A DNA stretch of 64,000 nt from Xenoacremonium recifei (lineage: Eukaryota > Ascomycota > Sordariomycetes > Hypocreales > Nectriaceae): assembly GCA_012184525.1 (NCBI GenBank), contig WOFQ01000072.1, positions 1 to 64,000 on the forward strand, written 5' to 3'. The position numbers and the translations under genes are program-made. Positions 11,639-22,045 of this stretch are shown in pieces. Position 1 is the first letter of the stretch; each line of letters begins with the position of its first letter. A model generated the notes under the pieces. It saw nothing but the letters and a program-made list of their open reading frames with translations, ran no database searches and was not told the DNA's origin.

Positions 11639-12226
11639 ATGGACACCTATAATGCAGAATATCCTCCTGGAATGTCGGTGGATCCCGAGATTACCGTCTT
11701 TTTTAAGGAATTTTTCAGGGTTTCGGACACACCTGGTCTGCATTCCGAATACGTGGACCAATTCGCAACAGATGCAACCTTTATACTGGCTTCTCATGTT
11801 GCTGTCGGTCGAGATGGTACGTATTTTCGGTAATATTTGCGAATTGTGAACTTCGAAATGCAAGCTGATTCCGATTCTCGACATGAACTAATTGCACAAA
11901 CAACGTGACAGAAATCTTACAGACAAGATTAGGAATGTGGAATACTGTTGTGTCGCGGAAACATAGCCTATGCAAGATTTTTCCTTTTGGCGATAATGCT
12001 ACTGAGATCATGCTTTACGGTGTTGTTGAACTCGGTCTCCGGGCTGGAGGATCCAAGAATGTAGACTGGGCTGCCCACGCCGAGCTGGTAACCGAAAATG
12101 ATGGAAAGCGAAGAATGAAGTTCTATCAGGTGTATTTGGTACGTTCAGTTCAGGGAGACTCGAGTTCGGTACAACTAATGGCTCCATCAGGACACTGGAT
12201 CGACCAGTGCTTATAAGACAAATTGA
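11639..12226 (+). CDS. SnoaL-like (NTF2-fold) small protein
   Basis: Three exons, 11639-11816, 11912-12138 and 12191-12226, give 146 residues. The chain runs from MDTYNAEYPPGMSVDPEITV through YVDQFATDATFILAS, then MWNTVVSRKHSL and KIFPFGDNATEIMLYG, to KFYQVYLDTGST. This pattern of an N-terminal helix pair, a FA(T)DA motif and a final beta strand is that of fungal SnoaL-like proteins. Some family members are isomerases or cyclases; many have no assigned reaction. It sits directly after the decarboxylase on the same strand, so it may act on an intermediate of that pathway. Both introns keep frame and have CTAAT/CTAAC-like branch sequences. Confidence 0.75.
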
Positions 12227-13122
12227 CAAGGTCGCGGGTTGAAAGGTTTAAGATAGATTGATAATGGTATGGTCATATTCTCATGGGAATTGGGGAGCCT
12301 GCTTCTGTATGTTGTGTGGTTCAGGCCTCTGCCGTAAAATTTAGATCTAAATCCAAGGTTTTAGAACAGTTGACAGTTGCGCGCTCTCTACAATAGCCAA
12401 CTCAATCTTTTGAAGGGTGGTTTGACACGCTCCTAGTCTATCCTGTCACGTAGATAGTCTTGATTGGGGCTAGCTCGCCAATCTTTTCACCAAAGAGACT
12501 TCATGACTACGTTCCATGACTACGCTCAACTTGCCTATCAGACCTGGATGACCTTGACGTACGTGAGTATGGATGTGAAGTCAAGAGATCTGGGATTGAT
12601 GAGAGACCCTACTCCTCTGCTTTCCAATAGCAAGCTAAATAGCTGTCTCCAGTATTAAAGACAGAGATACAGCGGGCGACTGCTGTTTCCGTATTGCTTG
12701 GTCATCCCACATAGACCGGTGTTATCCCTTCTATGAACTTTTGTTGATTTTCTTGAGATTATTGTTTGCCAGTTGAACTCGAATTCAATTCAAGTGTCAT
12801 TCACGCACATTTGAACTCAGTGGTGGATGGGTATCGTCTAGGAGCGCTAGACCGGTTGGGATATGGCAGTTCTGGGCTTACAGCCCCCGCAAAAGAAAGA
12901 GGTAAGAGGTTTATCTAGGTCAATGAGAATTGCTAGGGCTACGACGGTGAGTGGGCGACACGACCAGGCTGGCAATAAATCCTTGATTTTTGTGAGTTAA
13001 AATACGCTCAACCCTGAGAGTACCAGAGTTAACATAAAACCAAGGTTACCGGCGTGGCATGCGCGCGCAGGGCGAGTTCATGCGGCTTAATGGGCCAGTA
13101 ATTTCTCCGTTTCCCATCTCAG
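12227..13122. other. Intergenic region without a clear gene
   Basis: A frame at 12464-12658 starts with ATG but has no recognisable motif and I do not call it. CATGACTACG is repeated at 12502-12511 and 12515-12524. Nothing else stands out. Confidence 0.4.
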
Positions 13123-13518
13123 ATTACAGAACAAGATGTATCGGTGCCAGCCTTGGTGGGACTATACCACAGAGCAATTAAAGGTGGCTCTTGGCATGGT
13201 AAAGCTCCTCTGTTGCATTACGATTTACTGCTATTCAGAGTTGGAAAATATTCTGAGGCAATTCAAGAGCAATTAAAAGCAACGACTAGTGAAGAGTTTC
13301 TTTCCCTACGCCATTCGGGCAGCGTGAAAAAGATCTCGAGAACTGCGTTGCGAAAGATGAGAGAATTATACCCTGCCCTATTTCATAATAATCTACATCT
13401 AGATAGGTGGTATTCCGCGGCCTACGAAAGGGAGGTGAAGGCAGTATTGCCAGTGCTTGACATCGAGAGCGTTAATGTCAGGGTCAGTCGCCCCAACCGA
13501 ACCGATAACCCGATATAG
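13123..13518 (+). pseudogene. Exon-like open frame, possible remnant of a larger gene
   Basis: After an acceptor-like TCTCAG at 13117-13122 a frame runs to the stop at 13518, about 131 codons. It has protein-like composition, for example KISRTALRKMRELYPALF and WYSAAYEREVKAVLPVLD. No ATG opens this frame and no upstream exon is evident. The region on both sides has no partner exons. It may be a leftover C-terminal piece of a degraded gene. I do not recognise the family. Confidence 0.3.
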
Positions 13519-14292
13519 AAATTGGCACAGAATCCGACCTAAGGCTGAAACCATGAAAAACGAAGACCTCACGTGTTATATTGGTTGCCTGGAGGAGACT
13601 AGAAGAAATCGTTTAAGCAGGGAGGCAAATCCTGAGCATAAACGTGGCTAAAAATGTTCTCTGTATTTACAAAGCTAAATTACTATCTGTAATGTGATAT
13701 TGTGCTTAAACTAGGCCCTTTGCCCTCTGTGATAGCTATACCATCTAGAGTTGACACCTGATAGCGATTTTTCGGTGGGCGGATCTTACTGTTTCCCCGC
13801 GCTTAGGATTTGCGGGGTCGCACATGTCCCATCGGATCTGGGGTCGGGAAGAGACCCGAGTTTGTATCCGAAAGGCGGGGTTGCGTATTACCAGACAACA
13901 CGTAAGCACAGGATACATGCATGGATGAAGCTGCTCCCACGTAAGAGGGGTAATATTTGTAAGACCCAGGTCTTGATTGGTTCCTTCGGTCCAGATGACT
14001 CGTGCCCTGCTTCCAAGGGCATTTCGGCCAATGTCTCGGCAGATGCGAAGCCGCCGGGTACGAGTGCGTTCCGTCGGGTACACGACTGACTGTCTCTTCG
14101 TAAAGCACGAATAAAAGTGCGTTTCTCTGTCGGAGAGAGAGAATAGCACTCTTTTCAACCACCTTCGCATATTATGTCACAGTTCGGCTCGGCCGAAGTT
14201 ATCCATTCTGGGGAAATCTCTTACAACAAGGGCCCTGAAGCTGGCGTGTGAAAGGACCACTTACAGTCAAGATCTTTTAGCCATCTAGGATC
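13519..14292. promoter_or_regulatory. Promoter region of the intradiol dioxygenase, with CreA-type sites
   Basis: CCCCGC at 13795-13800 faces GCGGGG at 13812-13817, an inverted pair spaced by 11 nt and fitting SYGGRG on both strands. A further GCGGGG lies near 13876. The same motif pair is found in the decarboxylase promoter. Short open frames at 13745-14170 are overlapping and look like chance. Confidence 0.45.
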
Positions 14293-15413
14293 ATGGCCAC
14301 CCAGACGACCACAGGTTCCCATAATGAGGAGGAGGCCCTGGGCCAGGAGTTCACCCAACAGGTAATCAACTCCTTCGGACCAAAGACAGATCCTCGATTG
14401 AGAGTCGTCATGTCCTCGCTTATCCAGCATCTACACGATTTTGCTCGAGACATTGAGCTCACGGTGGATGAGTGGATGATGGCCGTGAATATGATCAACC
14501 AGGCAGGGCAGATGAGCAACGATAAGAGGAATGAAGGGCAGCTTGTTTGCGATGTCATTGGTATTGAGAGGTAGTTTCGCGCGCTCCCGTTACATTTATA
14601 TATCTCCGACCTCGAACTAATTCTTCTCCAGTCTTGTGGACAATATTACGCATAGGAAACTGATGCGTGAGAATGGCAACATCAATGGCACGGCTACAGC
14701 CATTCTAGGACCTTTTTGGAGAGCTGATACACCCACTCGAGAAAACGGGAGTACCATTACTTTCAACACGCCTTCAGATGCTACTGTGGTCTATCTCTAT
14801 GGCAAAATCACCTGTGCCGAAACCGGAAAGCCACTCCCTGGCGCTTCTGTTGACGCGTGGCAAGCTTCAACGAATGGTGTGCACTTCTTCGTTCTCGAAA
14901 CATTCCGAGAGTTCTACTTACATTGATGCTAGGACTGTATGAACAGCAAGATGACCAGCAGGTCGAGCATAATTTGAGAGGCAAATTCATCACGGACAAC
15001 GAAGGGCGGTTTTCCTTTTACTGCATTCGACCAACACCATACCCGGTGAGTATTATCGTCCGGCACAACTGTCATTACTAACCCCATCTTCAAGGTTCCG
15101 AAAGACGGACCGGCTGGCAAACTACTCGAGCTGCTTGATAGACACCCATACAGGCCTGCACACATTCATTTCATGGTAAATCCTATGCCTCGTATCCTCA
15201 CTCTTATCAATTCTGATCCATCTTTAGGTCATTGCAGAAGGGTATAGGACCCTTGTAACTCAAATCTTTGACTCTGGATCCGACTACGTCAAGAATGACA
15301 GCGTATTTGCTGTGAAAAATGGGTTGATCGTAGATTTTATCCCTCGGAAGGATGACCCCCAAGCTGAATGGCAACTCGAGTGCAATATGACTTTGGGGAA
15401 GTCGACAGCTTGA
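14293..15413 (+). CDS. Intradiol ring-cleavage dioxygenase (catechol 1,2-dioxygenase type)
   Basis: Exons 14293-14570, 14632-14876, 14933-15045, 15095-15175 and 15228-15413 give 300 residues, normal for the family. The N-terminal helical dimerisation domain (residues about 1-100) is followed by the catalytic beta domain. The four iron ligands are visible: Tyr in STNGLYEQ, Tyr in RPTPYPV, and two His in RPAHIHFM. The enzyme opens catechol or hydroxyquinol between the two hydroxyls with O2, using Fe(III). With the decarboxylase at 10147 it forms a plausible route from 2,3-dihydroxybenzoate or salicylate-type compounds to muconate. Reading the 14877-14932 intron as coding would break the Tyr motif, which supports the splice. 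Catechol versus hydroxyquinol cannot be settled by eye. Confidence 0.92.
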
Positions 15414-16179
15414 AGCTTACCGTAAACTTACCCTGAGTGGATTTTTAGGCATTAGTGACTATTCATCCAAATGTTCTTTCCTAGAATTGCTAGCGGTGGG
15501 ATCAACGCGCCGGTATTTCGACGTCTAATAATATCCTTCTCGTTCAGTATGGCGCGAAATGAGATTATCCATTTTAAGGCATGCTGCCACTACGCGACTG
15601 CGAGACATGTCTCAATTATCTAGTCGATGAAAAGTTTATTTATTTTTGAATCCTATTCCCGGATCAATTTAACAGTCCGTTAAAGCTATTAGGGGGGAAG
15701 ATCTACGGTGTGTATGCGACTAAACAACTATCACGAAGAGAGCACAGACGTCAAATACCTAGTGAAGTAGATTCTCGTGAATACTTCCAGCTATATGACT
15801 AAAGTAATAATTGAGCATAGTTTTAATTCTATATGTATTAAATATAATGAAGATGATCTTATTCTTATTGGCATATTTTATTTTTGTTATACCCACATTG
15901 AAGTAGAGTGCCAACTTAAAAGATCACGCCAGTTTAGGGTAGGCTCTCTGGTGGCCTTGATGAGCCTCAGGCTCCCATAATGCTGCGGGCGTAGCAAGGG
16001 AAAATCGGACAAGGCCTGGACTTACTGAGCCATTACTAAGTCAACATCGGCATTTTTCTCCGCCTTCCTATGAGAATGCGTTGCGACGCTCCTTCGCAAA
16101 GTCTCGTAACGAGTAACAATTACTTGATTACGACTGCGACCTGTGTCTGAACGATGAGGTACTTCTAACTGGCGAAAAC
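15414..16179. other. AT-rich intergenic region
   Basis: No gene is seen. The centre (about 15630-15900) is AT-rich. An open frame at 15777-15980 has no recognisable feature. Confidence 0.45.
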
Positions 16180-16867
16180 ATGGAAAAACTATCTCCTCAA
16201 GACAGAACGATGCACCACGGACCTACAGGTCCCGAGAAGGCACTTGCAATCGTCGGATATCCATTTCAGCTGGTTCGGGGCACGGAGGAGAGTGTCTACG
16301 ATGCTCTTCGAGACTCTCGTCGGCAAGCCAAAGAGGATGACTCTCCAACCAAGCCATGGTCCCCTCCCTCGAAATCGGGGCCAAGAAATCTACCTTATAA
16401 TCTTTTTACAGCTAGCCAACCCACGATTGCTGCAATCGGCAAAGACCCCCAGGCCCAAAGCCCTTTCTTCCGCCTCCCGATTAACCTGCGACAGCGTATT
16501 TACGGAGAGGTCCTCTCAGGTTATTACTTCAATATTATCTTCGTCTCTTCATACCTCCGAATGTTGCATGAATGCGATAAAACTTCTGTCGTCCGATGGG
16601 GCAGTAGCACTTTGCCACAACCTGGAGTACCAGATCCTTGGGAGGGTGATATCCCTATTAGCGCTTCCATTGACGTGCTACCAGATGCACATCGAGACCA
16701 TCCCAGCTCTATACCAGAGAAACGACTTTGAGTTTTTCATGACAATGGACGTTTTGAGATTCGTTTTAAACATCAGACCGGAGATGTTATCCATGATTGG
16801 GCCGCTTCAATGGTATATTTGGGGCGGAGGAGGGGTTCCATTAGTCAGAAGGGATGTGATGCTATAG
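16180..16867 (+). pseudogene. Decayed DUF7730-like (F-box/2EXR-related) gene
   Basis: The frame from ATG 16180 reaches the hallmark SPFFRLPINLRQRIYGEVL, typical of fungal DUF7730/2EXR proteins. The next hallmark, LALPLTCYQMHIETIPALY then FEFF, lies in a different frame (the one open from 16244). A change of one frame is therefore needed at about 16640-16655. After FEFF the protein stops within about 45 residues, much shorter than the family. No GT-AG intron obviously repairs both faults. I read it as a degenerate copy. Function of the family is unknown. Confidence 0.6.
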
Positions 16868-17413
16868 TTGAGATGCACGAAAGGTGACGCAACACGCTCT
16901 TGTATCTGCATCAACTGCCTACAGCTGGAAGTGACAAATTCAAGAGGAGACGTAAAGTTTCGAGAAGTTACAAAGAGGAGGGAGGTAGATTATTCAAAGC
17001 TCATAAAAAAACAGGAATATCGCAGTGAGGCATCGATTTCTGCGTATTCTGTATTTCTCTAATGTATGAAATTGGAATAAATCGTATAAAACTTAGGAAA
17101 TACCCTACCAGGACTTTACCTGGCCTCAGATTTATAATTTGCATCAACATTGATCCTTTCATTGCAGACGTCAACAGCTATCCAGGCTTTGAATAGTCAC
17201 AGTCGCAGAGTTGCTATGAGGAGAACATGCACATATACCGCTTTTTTCCCACGTAACTGTTTTGATTCTAATCAATATAACTGTGGCATCTAAATGCTAG
17301 ATGCATCGTTGATCCCGATTGCAGGAACATTACGATTTCCAATCATCCTTCGTTACTCCTCGAAACCTTCGATGGTCATAGGACCGCAGTTGTACAGCAG
17401 TAGCAAAGTATTT
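16868..17413. other. Intergenic region after the decayed gene
   Basis: A short frame at 16868-17062 is rich in charged residues but has no recognisable motif. No other structure is seen. Confidence 0.35.
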
Positions 17414-18116
17414 CTACTCCATCGAGCAGTTCTTTTGTCGACGCAGCTTCATGTGTTGTACCATTTCTGATGTGGCTTTATACCCATCTATCTCTGTTTC
17501 CAGAACGTTTGACCTGTAAGGCACTACACCGAGCACTGCATTGGACTTGTTTCCCATGAATGGCAAGAAACCACTCAGCTGAATTTTGACCATGCCTCCC
17601 CGCGAAAGGTCGTATATTTCTGCGAGGTTGATTGATTTCCTAATGGATTTGCCAGCCTCTATTTTTTGAATGTCAGAATCTTGAACATATGAGAAGTCGA
17701 TCTTGTAGTGAATTCCTATAAATTCCGCAAGTTCATCTATGACCTTGTTTAGTTTGAGCACAATTTTTAACTCAAAATTGGATCTGCTCTTTACCTTGGG
17801 GAAATGGATGTGCATCATGGTGACCAAAGGATAATGCTTTAGAAGCACCTTTATAGGCAACCCATGCTTTCCTAGTAGGGTCATTACCCAGAAATGTACC
17901 AGTCTTCACCAATCTCAAGTCACTTTGTCCGGTGTTCTTGACAATGGCGCGAACTTCTGTATTTCCTGTCATCTCGATTTGGACATTGAGTTGATTATAG
18001 TCGAGAGGCTGATCGCGCGCCATGATATCAGAGCACGTCTCTACCGAAGTTGCCAGTAGAACGGCGGAGAGAACTCGAAGGAAGAGCATGGTTGAAGATG
18101 TAAGCCCAAGGCGCAT
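17414..18116 (-). CDS. Small secreted protein like the deuterolysin (M35) propeptide, no protease domain
   Basis: Two exons, 17795-18116 and 17414-17736, give 214 residues; the 58-nt intron has an ACTAAAC branch site and restores frame. From Met at 18089 there is a signal-like MLFLRVLSAVLLATSVETC. The mature part matches the deuterolysin prodomain pattern: EVRAIVKNTGQSDLRLVKTG, then IEAGKSI, AEIYDLSRGG and VPYRSNVLETEIDGYKA. In deuterolysin the zinc protease domain (HExxH) follows at this point; here the protein ends about 19 residues later with no HExxH. It faces a similar gene at 18568. A free prodomain could act as a protease inhibitor or folding helper; that is inference. Fold assignment is from remembered family pattern. 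Confidence 0.68.
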
Positions 18117-18567
18117 CGTAGAGTGGGAACAATAGAGAGATCTTCAAAATTTGGATTTCCTTCTGAGTTGTAGCATAATTTGGAACGGGGCATGGACAGA
18201 AATCCTTTTTTTCATGGCTAGAAAATATTTGAGTGACAGACGTGTCTTCTAGATTAAGGACACTGTAGACGTAGCCATTTGTGCGCAGTCATAGTGGGGC
18301 AATTCTTCCAATGGTCGCGAACTTTCTTGCTACGTTTAGACACAAGGGTTGCTTGTTGAGACACGGCTTTGTCTTTGAGGTCGTCATTGAGGAAGGTGCT
18401 CCGTCCTCCGGTCACCTTGATAGATCGCAGAGGTCAGCTACCTGGGCACCTGAAAAGGCCACGTCGAGCCAGTACTGGCAGAAACATCTGTCCCCATCAT
18501 TCTTTCTGTTTTCTTCGACGCGAGTAATGAAATCGCAATTCACCTCGTCCCGCAAGGCCTTTGGACA
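18117..18567. promoter_or_regulatory. Shared divergent promoter of the two secreted propeptide-like genes
   Basis: The 451 bp between the two start codons must hold both promoters. A plus-strand frame at 18281-18610 and a minus-strand Cys-rich frame at 18412-18624 run through it; neither is a confident gene. No strong repeat is seen. Confidence 0.4.
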
Positions 18568-19158
18568 ATGTATCTTGGGATCTACATTACCATTTCTTCC
18601 CTCACAATAGTCGGGTTTCTTCATCCCGAGGCACAAGGGACCCTCCTTCCATTACCCAAGAGATCTTCCGACCCGATACCGAAGTTGCGCGTTACTCTCA
18701 GACAAACATCCGTGGACCCCCCCAATATCGTCGTGACGATCACCAATCTCAATTCCAAGCCTATCACGTTCAGCGATGTGCACTCTCCCTTCATGGACGA
18801 CCCGATAATCCCAGGTTACCTTCTCATCACCCCTGAAGGTCATCATGAGCCATTGCCCCACGCTCCTAAAGCGATCTGGAAGCTCAATCCGGGTGGAGGC
18901 GAGAAAATCGAAATTAAACCAGGCAAGAGCAAAGAACATGGGTTCGAGCTTCGACATCCAGGGTCCGATTCGGGAGATTTCGAAGTTTCCGATGTCGAAG
19001 ACCAAGCGGTTCGCTGGAATCAGGAATTGGGAGCCAATCCGGCTGTCCAACTGCACGGAAAATGGTTGCTTGTGTGGTGGAGCGACACAAAGCATACAGG
19101 GACGGAGAGTTTTACTGGCGAATTTATCTCAAGTATATTGAATGTGACCTTAACCTGA
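18568..19158 (+). CDS. Small secreted protein with beta-sandwich (propeptide-like) pattern
   Basis: One exon codes for 196 residues. The start MYLGIYITISSLTIVGFL looks like a signal peptide, followed by a likely KRSS processing site at about residues 31-34. The mature part alternates beta strands: KLRVTLRQTS, NIVVTITNLNSKPITFSD, SPFMDDPIIPGYLLITPEG, GEKIEIKPGKSKEHGFEL, then VQLHGKWLLVWW and a last strand ISSILNVTL. This is the pattern of a family of small secreted fungal proteins related in layout to the deuterolysin prodomain. No catalytic motif is visible. It is divergent from the related gene at 17414-18116. Role unknown. Confidence 0.7.
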   Translation: MYLGIYITISSLTIVGFLHPEAQGTLLPLPKRSSDPIPKLRVTLRQTSVDPPNIVVTITNLNSKPITFSDVHSPFMDDPIIPGYLLITPEGHHEPLPHAPKAIWKLNPGGGEKIEIKPGKSKEHGFELRHPGSDSGDFEVSDVEDQAVRWNQELGANPAVQLHGKWLLVWWSDTKHTGTESFTGEFISSILNVTLT

Positions 19159-19776
19159 TGCTACACTTATGCCTCGGGATTGGTAGGTCCTCAGGTTTCT
19201 ACTGTGACAGCAATGACGCAGTTACAGTAGAAAGGCATTGAAAATTACGGGTTCCTTGATTATCGTAGAGAATAAAAAAACATCAAAAACTGAAAGTTCT
19301 CGCTGTGTCTGGGCTGGAAAGGAGTCACATGGGCTGCTCCTTGTCATATAATTAGTCATCGAGTCCGTAAAGTTATAGCTGTGCTCTCAGAGAGCTTACA
19401 GAAACGAATCAATCTTTATCTCCTATGAATTTTCGCATTTCTAGCCCAGGTTAGGCACTGCATTTGCTAATTATTTAATCAAACTGAATTATAGCTCAGA
19501 TTTGAGTCTCTTGCGTTTCAACACCATATCGAGAGGCGCAGCATTTACGTCATTTACAGCATTTTATTCGGGGGCCTTCTTTGTGAGACAGCTGGTTGTC
19601 TTTGTGGTTGTGTGCATGTGTGTGATCTCGGACCCCAACACATCGCAAGAGTAAGAAACCGTTCTGTATATTGTACTCCAACTATGTAGCTGGTTGCTTG
19701 GCAGTAACTACGCATTATTTGTAGTCTTAATCTTCTAAAAAGTATGGAATCCTCCTACTTAAATTGTGCATCCAGC
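19159..19776. other. Intergenic region between convergent ends
   Basis: No gene is seen. It is the common 3' flank of the secreted protein gene and the minus-strand regulator. Confidence 0.45.
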
Positions 19777-22045
19777 TTAGATTTGGTCCCAGTCTATAGT
19801 TGTCCAAACCTGGTCCCCATTTGTGTCAATCAAAGGTAATGCAATCATATCGAGACAAGTATCCAAACCGTGACCTAGAGGACCTCCTAAGTCTGTTGGT
19901 ATGCGACTTCGGAACTCGTCAAGGGCATTCGTATCCTCCGTGAAGCCTTCTCTGTGTTCTCTACCCGTACTCATCTGTTTCGCCCTTTCACTCATGCGAG
20001 TTACAATATGCGGCACTTCCAGCGAGGCCAATTCTCGTCGCTCAAGTGATGCCTCTCGTAGATGCCATACGTGGAGGACGATCGGGATCCAGGCCAACAG
20101 ATTCCGATGCTTATCGTTGCTAGGAGGTACGGCACGTGCCTCGTAGTTGGCACTCATGGCCGCCCACGCTTCATCTGCCCAGTCCTCATCGGGACAGTTA
20201 CGCAAGCCATGGAGGATATAGTTGAAGGCAATGGCTGGGAGGTACATGTCCAGGAACCAAAGGAAGCCCCTCGTGCGTGCATGCATTCGAAGCTTCGTAT
20301 CACACTCGATCATACGTAATGCACAAGCGATGGCTGTGTTTCGTTGGGTTGCTGTCGGCAGCACGGGTGACATAGACTGTTGCGAGTAATACTCGAGAAG
20401 CCGGTTCCTCGCCAGGGTGCTCCGCGTTGTCCAGATGGTCATGAAGTGTAGAGGATTCTCGGGGTCGCATGTGGCTAGATGGCTCTCCTTGAGAATCGTC
20501 TCAATGGGCATGAGATCATCACCTTTGCTAGGTACTGTTAGGTGCTGCGTCGCCCTAGGTTGGGCAATTGCGTTTAAAGATGGGTTGATGAAATCAATGT
20601 GGAAGGGTATGTAGCGGATAAAGTTCGCTAGCTCACTACGAACGACAGCAAATATCGCCTCCGTGGGACTGCTGTGGATTGCTGGCGAGCTTTTCATCTC
20701 AAGACGCAAATCCAGGTCGTTCACATTCCTTGGGGGCATGCAGTCCCAAGTAGGTACCAGTGAGGTATCCCGGAAATCAGACATCTCACAGATGCGGTGG
20801 TCAAAAAGCGTTAGCGACCACCAAAGTCTCCGGCGCATTTCAGCCTCTAGGGCATCGCAGTGGGAGTAACTGGACTCATCGTGCATTTTGTTGCGCTTTG
20901 CAATACGGATGGCAGTTGCGAGGATGGAGGACAGAGACCGCGGGTCGGACTGCGCTCTAACCGAGATCTGTAAAAAGAAATTCCGTCAGATGAGATGTAT
21001 TGTCATAATGTGGATCGCGTGCCATCAATAGGATTGTATTCTGCCTACCAAATAGAGGTACAATGCCGTCAGGCCATCAAGGCTGTCAGAACGCAAAACA
21101 TTGCAATTTCTCAACGCCTGCTGACAAGCAGAATGATAATGGGATAAGAGAACGTCTTTCGGCGTCCCGAACAAGAGGGTGCATTCGTTCTCAGGCAAGC
21201 TCATAACAGAAACGCAATAGATGCTGAAGAGGAGGGCTTGAAATGCCGGCTGGATGCTTTTCAAGTCACTGATGGCATCGATGACGCGAGCTTGAAGAGT
21301 CGGTGTATGAGTGACTTTGAGAAGTGGGTTGACATTATCTAGATAAATTTGCCAGAGCCTGAAGACATGGATTTGTTCGGGATGCAGGGTCAACAGACGT
21401 GAACTAATTGTGGGAGCCCCAAAGAAAAGGAGATGATCAGAGACTTGTGCCCACGGGCTCTTGAAGAAATTATCGGACGTATAATCGCAGCGGATGTCTT
21501 TGTCACCAACGTCGTGGTCTCGGTCGTCGTCAGAGTCGGAGTCCAATGACTTTCGTTGTGTTGTCAGTGGAAACTGAATGGCCAATGGCGGGAAATGAGA
21601 GAGTGTAAACGTACCAATTTACCAATTGCCTCGAAAAAGTCGCTAAGGTGGGAAAAGCCTAAGAATCAGCACAAGTCGCCTTGAGGGTGCCAGTCACATC
21701 GTCATACACTGGCTTCTGATTTCTCGACGATAGGTAGGTGTGCGAATCCCCCATTGAGTCCGGTTCTGGCTCTTCAGGGTGTAACGGACTGAATGTCAGG
21801 TTGTTTTGACGCAGCAGGCCTTCGTAATAGCGAATCCGCTCGAGCAGCTCTCGCTCCGGAAATCTGCGACGGCGACGGGTGGTTTGAGCGGCCGGCACGC
21901 ACTCGATACTTGCGCGCTCGCAGTTGACACAGGGAAACACACGGTTGCACTTGATCTTGCGACGGGAACAAGGAATGCAAGCAAGCACTCGCGGGGATCG
22001 CGTAGCAGAGGTCTGCTTCCCAGGTTCAAGAGTCGATGCCAACAT
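19777..22045 (-). CDS. Zn2Cys6 transcription factor divergent from a DHA2 exporter
   Basis: ATG at 22045 opens MLASTLEPGKQTSAT, then the zinc cluster CIPCSRRKIKC, CVNCERASIEC and a basic/coiled linker (ERELLERIRYYEGLLRQ). Exon 3, 19777-20967, joins exon 2 (ends 21049) through a clean intron (GTAGGC to TTTACAG). Exon 2 shows the domain motif QIHVFRLWQIYLDNVNPLLKV; exon 3 has EAEMRRRLWWSLTLFDHRIC. The junction of exons 1 and 2 (about 21590-21700) is uncertain: a GTGACT donor at about 21689 with the acceptor before TTTCCACTG keeps frame, but loses the conserved VTGTLKA; a short extra exon around 21610-21640 is possible. It likely controls the exporter at 22807. Confidence 0.8.

Noticed and set aside
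13745..14170. Overlapping open frames on both strands before the dioxygenase
   Set aside because: GC-rich promoter sequence with frames open in several phases; no family features.
17772..17884. A frameshift in the deuterolysin-propeptide-like gene
   Set aside because: The apparent frame change is resolved by a canonical 58-nt intron (17737-17794) with a branch site.
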